From Tamaricihabitans halophyticus (GTDB lineage Bacteria; Actinomycetota; Actinomycetes; Mycobacteriales; Pseudonocardiaceae): 64,000 bases of DNA. The position numbers were made by a program, and so were the translations under genes. Under the pieces are notes generated by a model. It was not told where the DNA came from. It searched no databases and saw only the letters and a list, made by a program, of their open reading frames with translations. Below are positions 26,684 to 37,093 of this stretch, piece after piece (positions within the stretch are counted from its first letter, which is position 1; the number at the start of each line of letters is the position of its first letter). The stretch lies in contig NZ_SLXQ01000001.1 in assembly GCF_004340875.1 (NCBI RefSeq), positions 744,001 through 808,000 on the forward strand, given 5' to 3'.

Positions 26684-27145
26684 TCAAAGAACCAGGCCAA
26701 GCGCGACGCAGTTCGCCAGCAGCGCCGCGGTTGTGAACGTCGCGCGCGCTCGGTTCCACACTCCCCAGTGCCGCCGGGGATCCCGCTCATCGAAGTCGTC
26801 TGGCAGCCTGGCTGGGTCGAGCGTGCGCACCCATCTGTTGACCGGAACGTTCTTGGTCAGCGAAATGATTACGGTCGCGGCGGCCAGCAGGCCGGCAACC
26901 GCAAACAGCGCACTGCTGACTGTGCCGAGGTTCGCGAACACGAGCGTCCCGTCTACCACCACGGTCACGACGAGACAGATGGGCATGAACGGGTCGTAGC
27001 GAGTTGAGAAAAACGCGTGCGCGTGCACGTAGTCTGTCGCCGACAGGGTGTCGAGCAGCGGCCAACCACCAAGCAGCGTTCCCATCAGCACTCCAGCCGC
27101 AAGACCGTTGCACAGCAATACAACTGGAATCAGCATCTCGTGCAC
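26684..27145 (-). CDS. DUF1772 membrane protein (anthrone-oxygenase family), copy A
   Basis: A 153-residue protein with four hydrophobic helices, beginning VVLLCNGLAAGVLMGTLLGG, and the family motifs RYDPFMPICLVVTVVVDG and NVPVNRW. DUF1772 includes the anthrone oxygenases of fungal and bacterial polyketide pathways. It would oxidise an anthrone-type intermediate at the membrane. A second member is at 32330-32785. It is 26 bp from the cyclase gene. Confidence 0.83.
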   Translation of the reverse strand: MHEMLIPVVLLCNGLAAGVLMGTLLGGWPLLDTLSATDYVHAHAFFSTRYDPFMPICLVVTVVVDGTLVFANLGTVSSALFAVAGLLAAATVIISLTKNVPVNRWVRTLDPARLPDDFDERDPRRHWGVWNRARATFTTAALLANCVALGLVL

Positions 27146-27171
27146 CGCGGACCTCCCCGTACCGGAGTCGT

Positions 27172-27896
<725 letters not shown>

Positions 27897-27933
27897 TACC
27901 CCTCCCATGGTTGACATGACTTGGTCTTGACAC

Positions 27934-29175
27934 TCAGTTTCGGGACCTTCTCAACACCAGTGCCGCGTTGAATCCGCCGTATCCTCGAGAGAGAACCACC
28001 GCGGTACGCAGATCGAGTTCACGTGGCTGCCCAGTCACGAGATCGATAGGGCAGCCAGCCGCCAGCCGCCGTGGACCAACGGTGTGCGGAACAACGCCAT
28101 GCCGCAACGAAAGCAGCGCTGTCGCCACGTCCAAGCTCGCACCGCCGCCGTACAGTCGCCCAGTCAGGGTCTTCGGTGCCGTTACCGGTACGGCGTTCTC
28201 CCCAAAGACGGCGCCGATCGCTTGTGCCTCCACGATGTCCAGCTCCGGGACGCCCATCGCATCGGCGAATACGACGTCCACATCAGCCGCGTCGACTCTC
28301 GCGTCGTCGAGCGCGCGCGCCAAGGTGGCTCGTAGGGCCGGCGCTCGTGCTGACTCTGGACGCGGGTCGAACCCCGTGGCGTGGCCGAGTATCACCCCAT
28401 AAGCATCCTGCTGCGCACGTTCGCCGATACGTCCGGCATCCTCGAGTATCAGGATCGCGCCGCCCTCGCCCGGCAGGAAACCCGCAGCGTCCTGGTCGAA
28501 CGGCAGATACGCGGTTTCCGGGTCATCCACAGTTGACAGAGACCCACTGGCGAGCTGAGCAGTGAGTCCGTACGGGCACAATGCGGCGTCCGTACCACCG
28601 CTGACGACCAACCTTGATTCGCCGGACCGCACAAGCCTACGTGCCTGACCAAGGGCAGCAAGCCCACCTGCCTGCTCAGCACACACCACCCCGCATGGAC
28701 CACGCATTCCGTTCCGGATCGAAACCTGCCCGGTTGTCGCGGCGTAGAACCAGGCAATCGACTGGTAGGCGCTGACCCACGATGGGCCGTGCTGATACAG
28801 CCGAGTCATCTCATGCTGGCCAAACTCCGTCCCACCGGACGAACTCGACGTCACTACCGCCATCTCGTACTCAGGTAGGCTCGCTGGATTCACGGCCGCA
28901 TCGGAAAGCGCGAGTTCCGTGGCGCGCAACGCCATATGCGTCCAGTGATCGGTCTGCGGGATGAGTCTGCCTGGAACTCGCCCCTTGGCTACAAAATCCC
29001 GTACCTGACCACTCAGCTTCACCGGGTAAGCGGCGGGATCAAACCGGCTGATCCGATCGATGCCGGTCTTGCCGCCGAGGATCGCCTGCCAGTGCGATTC
29101 CACACCGATACCGGTTGGCGCCACCACCCCGATCCCGGTACACAACGGGGTATTCCCGTCGATTGCTGCCATCAT
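27934..29175 (-). CDS. Chain-length factor (KS-beta)
   Basis: About 413 residues with a thiolase fold like KS-alpha. The active-site Cys is replaced: VCAEQAGGLAALG has Gln (about residue 168), the hallmark of CLF, which decarboxylates malonyl-ACP and helps set chain length. GGGAG lies 6 nt before ATG 29175, and the protein then begins with the usual [10 protein letters not shown] at residue 13. A longer frame reaches GTG 29247. KS-alpha is just upstream. Chain length cannot be called reliably from inspection. Confidence 0.92.
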   Translation of the reverse strand: MMAAIDGNTPLCTGIGVVAPTGIGVESHWQAILGGKTGIDRISRFDPAAYPVKLSGQVRDFVAKGRVPGRLIPQTDHWTHMALRATELALSDAAVNPASLPEYEMAVVTSSSSGGTEFGQHEMTRLYQHGPSWVSAYQSIAWFYAATTGQVSIRNGMRGPCGVVCAEQAGGLAALGQARRLVRSGESRLVVSGGTDAALCPYGLTAQLASGSLSTVDDPETAYLPFDQDAAGFLPGEGGAILILEDAGRIGERAQQDAYGVILGHATGFDPRPESARAPALRATLARALDDARVDAADVDVVFADAMGVPELDIVEAQAIGAVFGENAVPVTAPKTLTGRLYGGGASLDVATALLSLRHGVVPHTVGPRRLAAGCPIDLVTGQPRELDLRTAVVLSRGYGGFNAALVLRRSRN

Positions 29176-29271
29176 CCCGCTCTCCCAGTCTGCCGCTGGC
29201 ACGACCAGATCAGCGTCACAAGCGGTGCTTGAAGTCGTCTCGAACACACCTCGGGAGCCGGCTCGAGCGAT

Positions 29272-30528
29272 TCACTCGGGGCGACTGAGAATCGTAGCGG
29301 TCTGGAAACCACCGAAACCACTTCCAACACTCAACACGGTCCGAACGTGGTGCGACCGTGCGGTCACTGGCACGTAGTCAAGGTCGCACTCCGGATCCGC
29401 ATTGCGTAGGTTCGCCGTCGGCGGGACTACTTGACGATCCAGCGCGAGTGCGCATGCCGCCAGCTCGAGCGATCCAATCGCGCCAAGGGAATGCCCGATC
29501 ATAGACTTGATCGAACTCACCGGGACCCGGTACGCATGCTCCCCGAGACTCAACTTGAACGCGGCGGTCTCGTGCCGGTCGTTCTGTTTCGTCCCCGAGC
29601 CGTGCGCGTTGATGTAGTCAATATCGGCAGGATCGATCGTCGCACGGGACATAGCGACGCCGATCGCCTCCGCCATCTCGCGACCGTCCGGTTTGAGCCC
29701 GGTCATGTGATAGGCGTTGCTACGACTGGCGAAGCCGCGAAGCTCCGCATAGCAACGGGCGCCACGGGCACGTGCCGCGCTGGCTTCTTCGAGGACCATA
29801 ACCGCCGCGCCTTCACCGAGCACGAAACCGTCTCGCTCGGCGTCAAACGGGCGCGAAGCGTGTGCCGCGTCGGCGTTGTTGGGCGACGTCGCCTTTATCG
29901 CGTCGAAGCAAGCGGAAGTAATCGGTGAGAGCGGCGCATCCGTGGCACCCGCGAGAACTACCTCCGCCGAGCCCTCTCTGACTAACTCCGCACCATGGTT
30001 GACCGCATCCAGCCCTGAGGTGCAGCCGGTGGAGATCAACACCACCGGCCCCTCGGCCTCGGCCTCCCACGCTACCTCGACCGCAAGCGTGCTTGGCACC
30101 ATGTACCCGTAGAGATGCGGTACTCCGTACTCGTGATCGACGAGCCATTTCCGTCCGTTGTCGGACAGCACGGTGTACTCCGCTTCCAACCCCATCGTGC
30201 AGCCAACCGCGCTACCCAGACTCACGCCTACCCTGGCCGGGTCGAGGCCGCCCAGTTCGATCCCGCTGTCGCGCACCGCCTCCCTGGCACTGACTACGGC
30301 AAACTGTGCGGCGCGGTCCATACGGCGCTGTTCCCGTGCGGTGAGACCAGCGGCAGTCGGATCGAAATCAACCTCGGCCGCCACCCTCGACCGGAAATCA
30401 CTCGCATCAAACAAGCTGATCGTTCTGGTCGCCGTGCGGCCGGCACTCAGCAGTTCCCAGTAGTTCTCCCGCCCAATGGCCCCCGGGGCCACCACCCCGA
30501 TCCCGGTGATAACGACCGACCTGGTCAT
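29272..30528 (-). CDS. Ketosynthase alpha of type II PKS
   Basis: A 418-residue beta-ketoacyl synthase. It starts with [12 protein letters not shown], has active-site Cys169 in [10 protein letters not shown], His in [11 protein letters not shown], and Lys/His in [12 protein letters not shown]. With CLF and ACP it condenses malonyl units into the poly-beta-ketone. The start overlaps the cupin stop (ATGA, 30525-30528). Together these identify the locus as an aromatic polyketide cluster. Confidence 0.95.
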   Translation of the reverse strand: MTRSVVITGIGVVAPGAIGRENYWELLSAGRTATRTISLFDASDFRSRVAAEVDFDPTAAGLTAREQRRMDRAAQFAVVSAREAVRDSGIELGGLDPARVGVSLGSAVGCTMGLEAEYTVLSDNGRKWLVDHEYGVPHLYGYMVPSTLAVEVAWEAEAEGPVVLISTGCTSGLDAVNHGAELVREGSAEVVLAGATDAPLSPITSACFDAIKATSPNNADAAHASRPFDAERDGFVLGEGAAVMVLEEASAARARGARCYAELRGFASRSNAYHMTGLKPDGREMAEAIGVAMSRATIDPADIDYINAHGSGTKQNDRHETAAFKLSLGEHAYRVPVSSIKSMIGHSLGAIGSLELAACALALDRQVVPPTANLRNADPECDLDYVPVTARSHHVRTVLSVGSGFGGFQTATILSRPE

Positions 30529-30953
30529 CTGACCGTGCCCACGTCGGGATGCTCGCTTGTCGCCGCGATCGGCTGCTCGGTATCGACGTGACCAAGGTCA
30601 GGGCGCGGGGCCAGCGGCGCTAGGTGGAACACCACCATGGCCTGCTGGTCCCCAACGTTCACAAGTCGATGCCGGACACCGATCGGAACCAGCAGCGCGT
30701 CTCCCGCGCCGACTCGCACGGGTTGACCATCCAGCGACATCTCCATGGTTCCGGTAATAACGTGTAGGAACTCCTCGGAGTACGGATGGTAGTGCTCGGT
30801 AACGAACTCACCTGGTGACAACCACAGCACTCCGCCGAACCCGGACGTCGAACCGACCGTCTTCGGGCTGAGGGTCACCCGCAGTTCACCGCCGCGCCGA
30901 TGGTTCGGCACCGCGTCTGTGACGTTGAATCTCAGATGGTCCATTGTAGTCAC
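30525..30953 (-). CDS. Cupin-fold polyketide cyclase/oxygenase
   Basis: A 142-residue single-domain cupin with metal-binding motif 1 [15 protein letters not shown] and motif 2 [10 protein letters not shown]. Small cupins of this kind accompany pentangular and spore-pigment type KS genes (WhiE-ORFII-like) and help later ring closure or oxidation. The start is GTG 30953, overlapping the TcmI-like stop; ATG 30944 is an alternative. The tight coupling to KS-alpha suggests an early step. Confidence 0.87.
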   Translation of the reverse strand: MTTMDHLRFNVTDAVPNHRRGGELRVTLSPKTVGSTSGFGGVLWLSPGEFVTEHYHPYSEEFLHVITGTMEMSLDGQPVRVGAGDALLVPIGVRHRLVNVGDQQAMVVFHLAPLAPRPDLGHVDTEQPIAATSEHPDVGTVR

Positions 30954-31285
30954 CGGACTCGCCCCGATTCCGCTGTCCAGACGTAGAACGGCTCCGCCAT
31001 CGCGTCTTTTGGCTCCTTCCAGTTCGGGTCGTACGGCGAGACGAACTCCGTCAACCGTTCACTGATATCGCCGTAAAGTGGGTGACTTCGAGCCCGGTAA
31101 AGGTTCGGGGATATATCGTCGTCCGCTTCCACTAGGTGGAAGTACAGGTCGTGGAATGTGAACAGTGTCCGCCGGGAGACGCCGATCATATGCGGAAGAT
31201 CTGTTTCATCAGACTCACCGAAGACCTGGCCGATCTGGTCCGGGTTATCGGTCTTTAGCTTGGCGACGATCAACGTACGGTGCAT
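30950..31285 (-). CDS. TcmI-type polyketide cyclase
   Basis: A 111-residue TcmI-family cyclase with a dimeric ferredoxin-like fold: MHRTLIVAKLKTDN, then RRTLFTFHDLYFHLVE and the family end AEPFYVW. TcmI closes the last ring of tetracenomycin and WhiE-type polyphenols. GGGAGAGGG precedes ATG 31285; the frame extends upstream without support. The dehydrogenase gene is 21 bp upstream. Confidence 0.9.
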   Translation of the reverse strand: MHRTLIVAKLKTDNPDQIGQVFGESDETDLPHMIGVSRRTLFTFHDLYFHLVEADDDISPNLYRARSHPLYGDISERLTEFVSPYDPNWKEPKDAMAEPFYVWTAESGRVR

Positions 31286-31305
31286 GGTTCCCTCTCCCCT
31301 GTCAC

Positions 31306-32223
31306 TCAGTTCGACCAGTCGGAAACACTTTCCTGTTGTCGCGGCGGCATGCCCCGGTCGTCGAGTTGCACACGAAGCATGCACGCCGCGTCGCTGTCTT
31401 GCTCACCCATATCCGCCGCATCACCAAACCGCGACGCAGCCCGGTCAACCAGCGGAAGTACGACGCCGTGGGTAGCCGCCTCGCTCAGGGCGTTCAGCAA
31501 GTCCTTTTCCATTAGCCTGACCCGAAACGCCGCCGGCTGATACTCCCCGGACCGCATGAACGAGGCTCGAAACGCCAACACCACACTGCCGAACCCGCTG
31601 TTAACGAGCGTGTCAATCAGCACGTCCTGGTCAATACCAGCAGCCCGTCCAAATGAGACTGCTTCGGCAAGCGCCACAGTCTGGGTGCCAAGTAGTAGAT
31701 TGAAGCACAGCTTCAGCACGCTCGCTGATCCAGTTGTGCCTACGTGCACCACGTTGCCACCAAGCGCTTCCAGTATATCGCGCACCTGCGGTGCAGGCTC
31801 CGCAGTGCCAGCGCTGAACACTCGTAGAGTGCCGTTGCGCGCCATTTCCGGGTTTCCCACCACACCCGCTTCGACCCGAGTCATCCCGGCGAGCGCGAGC
31901 CGCCGCTCCGCGTTGCGCGCGTACTCGGGTGAGACCGCCGAGGTATCCACAATGGTGGTTCCCTTGCCCGCGGCAGGCACTAGCTCACCGAACAGAAGCT
32001 GCTCTACGGCGGCGTCATCGCTCAGGCTTAACACCACGACGTCCGCACCATCGACTACCTCGGCCGGCGTGCGGACGAGCCGCGCTCCCGCATCGACCAG
32101 TGGCCGCGCCTTGTCCGCCGTACGGTTGTACACCGTTACCTCATAGCCGCTTTCGAGTAAGCGATGTGCCATTCCGGCACCCATCGCGCCCAGTCCGACA
32201 AATGCCAGTCGACGCCCGCCCAT
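31306..32223 (-). CDS. NAD(P)-dependent dehydrogenase, 6-phosphogluconate/beta-hydroxyacid dehydrogenase family
   Basis: About 305 residues. The N-terminal Rossmann domain has AFVGLGAMGAGMAHRL, and the second helical domain carries the catalytic Lys in SASVLKLCFN. GGGAG lies 5-6 nt before ATG 32223. The family reduces or oxidises beta-hydroxyacids, and one branch (imine reductases) reduces C=N bonds. It is unusual inside a type II PKS operon. If the amidotransferase builds a nitrogen ring, an imine-reductase-like role is worth considering, but the substrate is unknown. Confidence 0.85.
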   Translation of the reverse strand: MGGRRLAFVGLGAMGAGMAHRLLESGYEVTVYNRTADKARPLVDAGARLVRTPAEVVDGADVVVLSLSDDAAVEQLLFGELVPAAGKGTTIVDTSAVSPEYARNAERRLALAGMTRVEAGVVGNPEMARNGTLRVFSAGTAEPAPQVRDILEALGGNVVHVGTTGSASVLKLCFNLLLGTQTVALAEAVSFGRAAGIDQDVLIDTLVNSGFGSVVLAFRASFMRSGEYQPAAFRVRLMEKDLLNALSEAATHGVVLPLVDRAASRFGDAADMGEQDSDAACMLRVQLDDRGMPPRQQESVSDWSN

Positions 32224-32329
32224 CTCGTCTCCCGCCGTAACGAAACTCCAGAACGACGCAAGCCTGGTCCGCAAGGCTTGAATGTCGCTCAATCACCAAT
32301 CACGGCCCGCCTCGTCACGCGCCTGAGGC

Positions 32330-32785
32330 TCACGCCATCGCCACCAGTGCCGCATTCACCACGAACGCCGTCAGCGCAAGGCCGGTACGCAGCAGGTGCC
32401 ACCGGCGCCATAACGGCCGTGGATCCCACCAGTCGCGCGGCAGGTTGTCCGGGTTTACCTTTTTTACCTGCCGGTTCAACGGGACATTGCACAGATGCGA
32501 CACGACAGAAACCCCAAAAAGCAGGACGGCAGCAGAACCTGCCAGTAGCCGCCCCTGCCAAGTGGATATAACCGCTGCCAACGCCATGTCCAGCGCCACC
32601 GACGTGAGGACAACGATCGGCATCGTCGGATCCCAGTTTCTCCCGATCAACTGGTGCGCGTAGACATACCGGTCGGCCGGCATCCGTTGCAGGGCAGGTA
32701 ACACGCTCAAAGCGACCGCGAAGAGGACTCCGGCGGTTACACCACTGCCAAGCAGAGCCAGCACGCCAAGCGTGTCCACAATCAT
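32330..32785 (-). CDS. DUF1772 membrane protein (anthrone-oxygenase family), copy B
   Basis: About 151 residues with four helices. It starts MIVDTLGVLALLGSGVTAGV, has the family motif NWDPTMPIVVLTSVALD, and NVPLNRQVKK, all matching copy A at 26684-27145. ATG 32785 leaves 14 bp after the SchA-type gene; the open frame extends to 32842 but would overlap it. Two DUF1772 members in one cluster suggest two oxidations or a heteromeric enzyme. Confidence 0.83.
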   Translation of the reverse strand: MIVDTLGVLALLGSGVTAGVLFAVALSVLPALQRMPADRYVYAHQLIGRNWDPTMPIVVLTSVALDMALAAVISTWQGRLLAGSAAVLLFGVSVVSHLCNVPLNRQVKKVNPDNLPRDWWDPRPLWRRWHLLRTGLALTAFVVNAALVAMA

Positions 32786-32799
32786 CAGCTGATCGCGCC

Positions 32800-33177
32800 C
32801 TACGTCTCTGGATGCGTTTCCACTGTCAGTTGCGAGATACATCGCATGGCGGCATTCCGAAAATAGTTGCTGAACCCGTCAACCGTGCTGGTGTCTCGAC
32901 CTTCCGCGAGGTACGGGGCCAGCTCCTGCTCGATAAGGTGTACGCCTCGTTGCGCGGCCATATGTTTTCCGATGGCGGTGAAATCGCCTTCGAAATGGAT
33001 AATCCTGACCAGCACGTCGTCTTTGATGAACACTGCCGTGCCGAGTAGCCTGCCCGCGTCCGTGCCGTCTTCGTTGCGCAGCTTCGGCGTGTTGACTCGC
33101 TGAAAACGACCGAAGATCTCGGCAATCTCGTCATCGTATCCAGGCTTCACTCGGTAGGTGATCGCTGCGTAGGGCAT
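32800..33177 (-). CDS. SchA/CurD-like polyketide cyclase domain protein, copy A
   Basis: A 125-residue protein beginning MPYAAITYRVKPGYDDEIAE, with VFIKDDVLVRIIHFEGD and a C-terminal QLTVETH. This matches the SchA/CurD domain found in spore-pigment and pentangular polyphenol clusters. It assists late cyclisation, though its exact chemistry is poorly settled. A paralogue lies at 35568-35945. The start overlaps the SDR stop as TAATG. Confidence 0.87.
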   Translation of the reverse strand: MPYAAITYRVKPGYDDEIAEIFGRFQRVNTPKLRNEDGTDAGRLLGTAVFIKDDVLVRIIHFEGDFTAIGKHMAAQRGVHLIEQELAPYLAEGRDTSTVDGFSNYFRNAAMRCISQLTVETHPET

Positions 33178-33914
33178 TAGACTCCACCGTCCACATTGAG
33201 GGTTACACCGGATATGTAGCTCGCCGCGTCACTGGCCAGAAAGAGCACGGCCGCGGCCACATCCTCGGGTTGGCAGATCCGGCCAAGCGCCGTCATACCT
33301 ACGATGCGTTCGACGATCGCCGCTGGCATTCCCGCTCCCGGCTCGGTCTCCGTCAGACCCGGAGCGACCACGTTCACCCGGATACCACGGGGTCCCAGCT
33401 CTTTGCACAGTGCCCTGCACATCCCGATCAGCGCGGCTTTGGATGCCGTGTAGTGCACACCCAGGGCGCGTCCACGTAACGCCACGGACGAACCGATGTG
33501 CACTACGGACGACCTATCCGCGAGCTGGCTCAGCAACGTATGGGTAACCCGATAGGCCGCAGTGACGTTGTGGTCGATTACCCGGTCCCATTCGGTTGAC
33601 ACCAGATCTCCGAATGCCACCTGACCGTCCACGCCGACATTGTTGACGAGCACGTCGAGGTTCCCGAGCCGTTCATCGACTAGTTCGGCCAATCGTTGCA
33701 CGTCTTGTTGTCTGGTGACGTCCACCTGCGTGACAAGGTGATCAGCGGAGATCTCCTCGAGTTCGCGGCGAACCTGCGCGGCGGCGTCGGTATCTGTCCG
33801 ATGGCAGGCGATCACGGTGGCGCCGGCCCTCGCGAAGGCGAGCGCGGTGGTACGGCCGATACCTCGGGTGCCCCCGGTGACGAGCACCCGTTTGTTCTCG
33901 AGTCCTTGATTCAC
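33177..33914 (-). CDS. SDR-family ketoreductase (FabG-like), copy B
   Basis: A 245-residue SDR: cofactor motif TGGTRGIGRT, NNVG, catalytic HIGSS and YTASKAALIG, end GVTLNVDGG. GTG 33914 is chosen because AGGAG lies 6 nt upstream; the open frame continues to 34217 without motif support. It is close in sequence to copy A at 25901-26653, pointing to duplication within the cluster with separate substrates. Confidence 0.88.
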   Translation of the reverse strand: MNQGLENKRVLVTGGTRGIGRTTALAFARAGATVIACHRTDTDAAAQVRRELEEISADHLVTQVDVTRQQDVQRLAELVDERLGNLDVLVNNVGVDGQVAFGDLVSTEWDRVIDHNVTAAYRVTHTLLSQLADRSSVVHIGSSVALRGRALGVHYTASKAALIGMCRALCKELGPRGIRVNVVAPGLTETEPGAGMPAAIVERIVGMTALGRICQPEDVAAAVLFLASDAASYISGVTLNVDGGV

Positions 33915-34033
33915 CGAATCTCCTTCCACCAGGATCTGCGCACTGGTCCCGCTTGCGAACGTGCTGAACTGCAGGTTCCTACGATCCTGTTCGGGAGTAG
34001 CGGAGCTCTCAAGTTCCGAGCAGGTATCGGCAA

Positions 34034-35527
34034 TCACCGCGCAGGCACGGCGTATCCGGCCAGTGCCCGCGCGATGGCGTGACGCTTGTGCAGGATCAGG
34101 AAGCCGAACGCGCCGACGAGCAATCCACTGGACAAGTAGTACACGGGCGGCGGCAACACGGTGGCTAGCCGAACCACCTGACTGCCGAGCCCGCCACCAA
34201 GTGCGGCGAACAACCACAGCAACCCCAGCATCTGCGAGGTGAACGCCGGTGGCAGCACGTCCACGACCGCCGCGACGCCGACGGCCGCGACGATCAGCTC
34301 ACCACAGGCGTGCGAAAGGTACACGATGAGCAGCCAGATCGGCGAAACCTTGTCACCACCCGAGGCCAACGCGCTGGCAACCGACATCACCAGGAAGCTA
34401 CCGCCGGCGATCGACAACCCGAGGAACAGTTTGAAGGCGCTCGCCGAGACGGCACCTCGGCCGATTCTGGGTAACAGCACCGCGAACATCGGTGCAAGCA
34501 CCAGAATGAACAGCGGTGTCACCGACTGCAACCAGCTCGCCGGTACAACGAATCCGAAGAACTCGCGATCCGTGTGGTCCCTGCCGAACAGGTTCAGCAC
34601 TGAGCCACCTTGCCCAACCAGCATCCAGAAACCCGTCCAACCAAGAAAGATCCAGAGGAAAGTGGTGAGATTAGCTCGCTCTGCCTGGCCGAGCTCACGT
34701 TTACTACGCAGACTCAGGTAAGCGGCGACTGGCACGAGCATGGTCAGCAGGCCAACCACGGCCAACAGCGTGACCGGATTCAAAGCTCCGGTGAACGCGA
34801 GCACCAGCAGCAAGCCGACAAGCAGCACGGCGACCGGGGAGCCACGACGCGCGAGCTGCATAGAGTCTACTCGAGACAGCGGTCTTGGCACCGTTCTGCC
34901 AACCGGCCCGAACTGCCGCGCGGCGATCAACAGGGTGAGTAACCCGATGAGCATCGCGATAGCGGCGGAAAGGAACGCCAGTCGCCAGTCATAGCGCTCG
35001 CCAAGAAATCCCGCGATGAGTGGCGCGAACAACGCACTCAGTTGTACGGCAATGTAGAGTATGGAAATCCCGGATTCGCGCCGTTTGCGCTCGGTGATGA
35101 CGAGGCTGAACATGGTCTGGTGGCTTGGTTTGTACAGACCCGCACCGACCGAGACAAGGAACATACCGGCGAGAGTTCCCGGCTCCCCCGAGAAGGTCAT
35201 GATGAGATAGCCGCACAGGCTCAGCAAGCCGCCGAGCATCAGCGCCCTACGCGCACCGACAAGCCGATCAGCCACCCAACCACCAGGCAGTGAAAGCATG
35301 AAGGTAAGTGCCATCCACACACTGAACAGCGCGGCGGCATCGGCGGCTGACCAACCCAGCCCGCCCCGATCCACCGGAGCGGACGCGAATAGCGCGAGCA
35401 CACCGATCATCACGTAGAAGCCGAATCGCTCCCATATATCGGTGAGGAACAGCACGACGAACGGCCCCCGGATGCGTTGCCGGTACTCCGCTTCGTCACG
35501 GAAGGTGGCTTCGACGATCCTTGACAT
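34034..35527 (-). CDS. POT/PTR2-family transporter (MFS)
   Basis: A 497-residue integral membrane protein with about 12-14 helices. The POT signature WERFGFYVMIGVLALF is in helix 1, and the segment SVGAGLYKPSHQTMFS matches the family's second signature. Known members are proton-coupled peptide transporters, but some transport other substrates. In the middle of a polyketide operon it more likely exports product or takes up an amino-acid-like precursor. The gap to the SDR downstream is 119 bp and featureless. Confidence 0.85.
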   Translation of the reverse strand: MSRIVEATFRDEAEYRQRIRGPFVVLFLTDIWERFGFYVMIGVLALFASAPVDRGGLGWSAADAAALFSVWMALTFMLSLPGGWVADRLVGARRALMLGGLLSLCGYLIMTFSGEPGTLAGMFLVSVGAGLYKPSHQTMFSLVITERKRRESGISILYIAVQLSALFAPLIAGFLGERYDWRLAFLSAAIAMLIGLLTLLIAARQFGPVGRTVPRPLSRVDSMQLARRGSPVAVLLVGLLLVLAFTGALNPVTLLAVVGLLTMLVPVAAYLSLRSKRELGQAERANLTTFLWIFLGWTGFWMLVGQGGSVLNLFGRDHTDREFFGFVVPASWLQSVTPLFILVLAPMFAVLLPRIGRGAVSASAFKLFLGLSIAGGSFLVMSVASALASGGDKVSPIWLLIVYLSHACGELIVAAVGVAAVVDVLPPAFTSQMLGLLWLFAALGGGLGSQVVRLATVLPPPVYYLSSGLLVGAFGFLILHKRHAIARALAGYAVPAR

Positions 35528-35567
35528 GACTAGCTCCCGAGGTGAGCTCGAACCCAGCGAATGGCTG

Positions 35568-35945
35568 CTACCGATCTACTGGCAGATCGCGAACCGAGAT
35601 CTGGCTGATCGTACGGAGAAGACTGCGCTGGAAGGTCGCCAGAAACCCTTCCGGCGTCGCGGTATCTCGCGGCTTTGTCAAGTAGGGGGCTAGTTTCTGC
35701 TCGACCTCATGCACACCGGGTTGCTCCGCCATATGCCGCGCGATCGCGAGCAGATCGCCCTCGTACTCGATAACCCGCACGAGAGTGTCATCGCGGATGA
35801 AGACCGCGGTTGAGAGTATCCGACTCGGAACGCCGGACCCGCCGTTGACATCGGCTGAAGCCACCCGACGAAAGTTCCGGAATATCTCGACGATTTCTTC
35901 TTCGAACCCCGGTTTGATGTCATAGGTGATCGCCGCAAACGACAT
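35568..35945 (-). CDS. SchA/CurD-like polyketide cyclase domain protein, copy B
   Basis: A 125-residue paralogue of the protein at 32800-33177. It starts MSFAAITYDIKPGFEEEIVE, contains VFIRDDTLVRVIEYEGD, and ends ISVRDLPVDR. GGAG lies 5 nt before ATG 35945. It is the first gene of the minus-strand PKS run, so the promoter for the whole operon is likely in 35946-36232. Confidence 0.87.
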   Translation of the reverse strand: MSFAAITYDIKPGFEEEIVEIFRNFRRVASADVNGGSGVPSRILSTAVFIRDDTLVRVIEYEGDLLAIARHMAEQPGVHEVEQKLAPYLTKPRDTATPEGFLATFQRSLLRTISQISVRDLPVDR

Positions 35946-36127
35946 TGTCCGCTCCATGGCATGGCTCGGGTACTGATGGTCACCGGTACTCACGTGGTAA
36001 CGAAGTCTGCCCGAGGTTGCTTGCGGGACACTCGAAGCTCAGTCGTCGCCATGGCACGAGCGCAGCAGTCAAGATCTCGATTGTTCAATGTGGATAATCC
36101 GGTCGATCCTGGCTTTCCCAGTCCTTC

Positions 36128-36145
36128 TCGAACGACGGTCGACCG
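36128..36145 (+). promoter_or_regulatory. Candidate SARP box (two heptamers 11 bp apart)
   Basis: TCGAACG at 36128 and TCGACCG at 36139 are in direct repeat with 11-bp spacing. They lie in the 287-bp divergent gap between the PKS operon (minus, from 35945) and the LLM oxidoreductase (plus, 36233). This position is where a cluster activator should bind. No convincing -10 box was found. The rest of the gap shows nothing else. Confidence 0.38.
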
Positions 36146-36232
36146 GCTGCTGCGAAGGTCCAGAACGGTTCTGTCGCGTCTCAGTGTGGTCAGCAGTCGG
36201 ATCCGCTGAGCAATACCAACTAGGAGCGTGTG

Positions 36233-37093
36233 ATGCGAGTCGGAGTCGGCCTACCCACCACGGTTCCAGACCTCACCGGACCTGTCCTCGTTGACTGGGC
36301 AAGCGAATCTGAGCGGCTCGGATTCTCCACCATAGGTGCATTGGACCGACTGGTTTACCGCAATCTCGAGCCGATGGCGGCGTTGGCCAGCGCCGCAGCG
36401 GTAACCAGCCGGATCGGCTTGGCGGCTACCGTCTTCATCGCGCCGTACCGGTTGGATACCGGCTTGTTCGCCAAGCAGGCGGCGACCGTGCAGGAAATCT
36501 CGCGGGGGCGACTGACCGTCGGTATGTCGGCAGGCCTGCGCCAGGACGATTTCGCCGCAACCGGGGCAACCTACCAAGATCGCGGCCGGCGCCTCGACAC
36601 GATGATCGAGACCTGTCAAGCCATCTGGTCCGGCACCGCCCAGGGCACGCATACCGGCATCGGGCCAGTACCGGCACAGGGCCGTCCTGCACTGCTGGTC
36701 GGCGGCAACTCCGAAGCCGCGCTGCGTCGAGTCGCCAAGTACGCCGACGGCTGGGTGGCCGGATCGGGTTCACCACAGCAGTACGCGGACATGCTAAGCA
36801 AGCTGCGTGACTACTGGCAGGAGCACGGCCGGACTGGCACCGCCCGCGCTCAGGCCTTGGTCTTCTACGCGCTCGGACCCGACGCACCCACGACCGCCGA
36901 GCGCCACCTTAGTCATTACTACGCCTTCCTCGGCCGCTACGCCAAGGTGATGGTTGACAAGGCGGTAACTGATGCCAGCCAGCTGCGCGAAGTCATTGCC
37001 GGTTACCGCGAAGTTGGCTGCGCAGAGCTGCTGTTCTTCCCGTGTTCCGGCGATCTACGGCAGTTGGAACTACTGGCCAGAACGGCTCTTTGA
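36233..37093 (+). CDS. LLM-class flavin/F420-dependent oxidoreductase
   Basis: A 286-residue luciferase-like TIM-barrel protein. It begins MRVGVGLPTTVP, has the N-terminal region LGFSTIGALDRLVYRN and RIGLAATVFIAPYR, and the cofactor-phosphate loop GRLTVGMSAGLRQDD. AGGAG lies 6 nt before ATG 36233. Members use F420 or FMN for hydride transfer or monooxygenation. It could reduce a polyketide double bond or act on a quinone. It is transcribed away from the PKS operon. Confidence 0.87.
   Translation: MRVGVGLPTTVPDLTGPVLVDWASESERLGFSTIGALDRLVYRNLEPMAALASAAAVTSRIGLAATVFIAPYRLDTGLFAKQAATVQEISRGRLTVGMSAGLRQDDFAATGATYQDRGRRLDTMIETCQAIWSGTAQGTHTGIGPVPAQGRPALLVGGNSEAALRRVAKYADGWVAGSGSPQQYADMLSKLRDYWQEHGRTGTARAQALVFYALGPDAPTTAERHLSHYYAFLGRYAKVMVDKAVTDASQLREVIAGYREVGCAELLFFPCSGDLRQLELLARTAL

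Noticed and set aside
34034..35527. POT transporter as evidence of peptide biosynthesis
   Set aside because: No NRPS or peptide ligase is near, and a family label alone does not set the substrate in a polyketide cluster.
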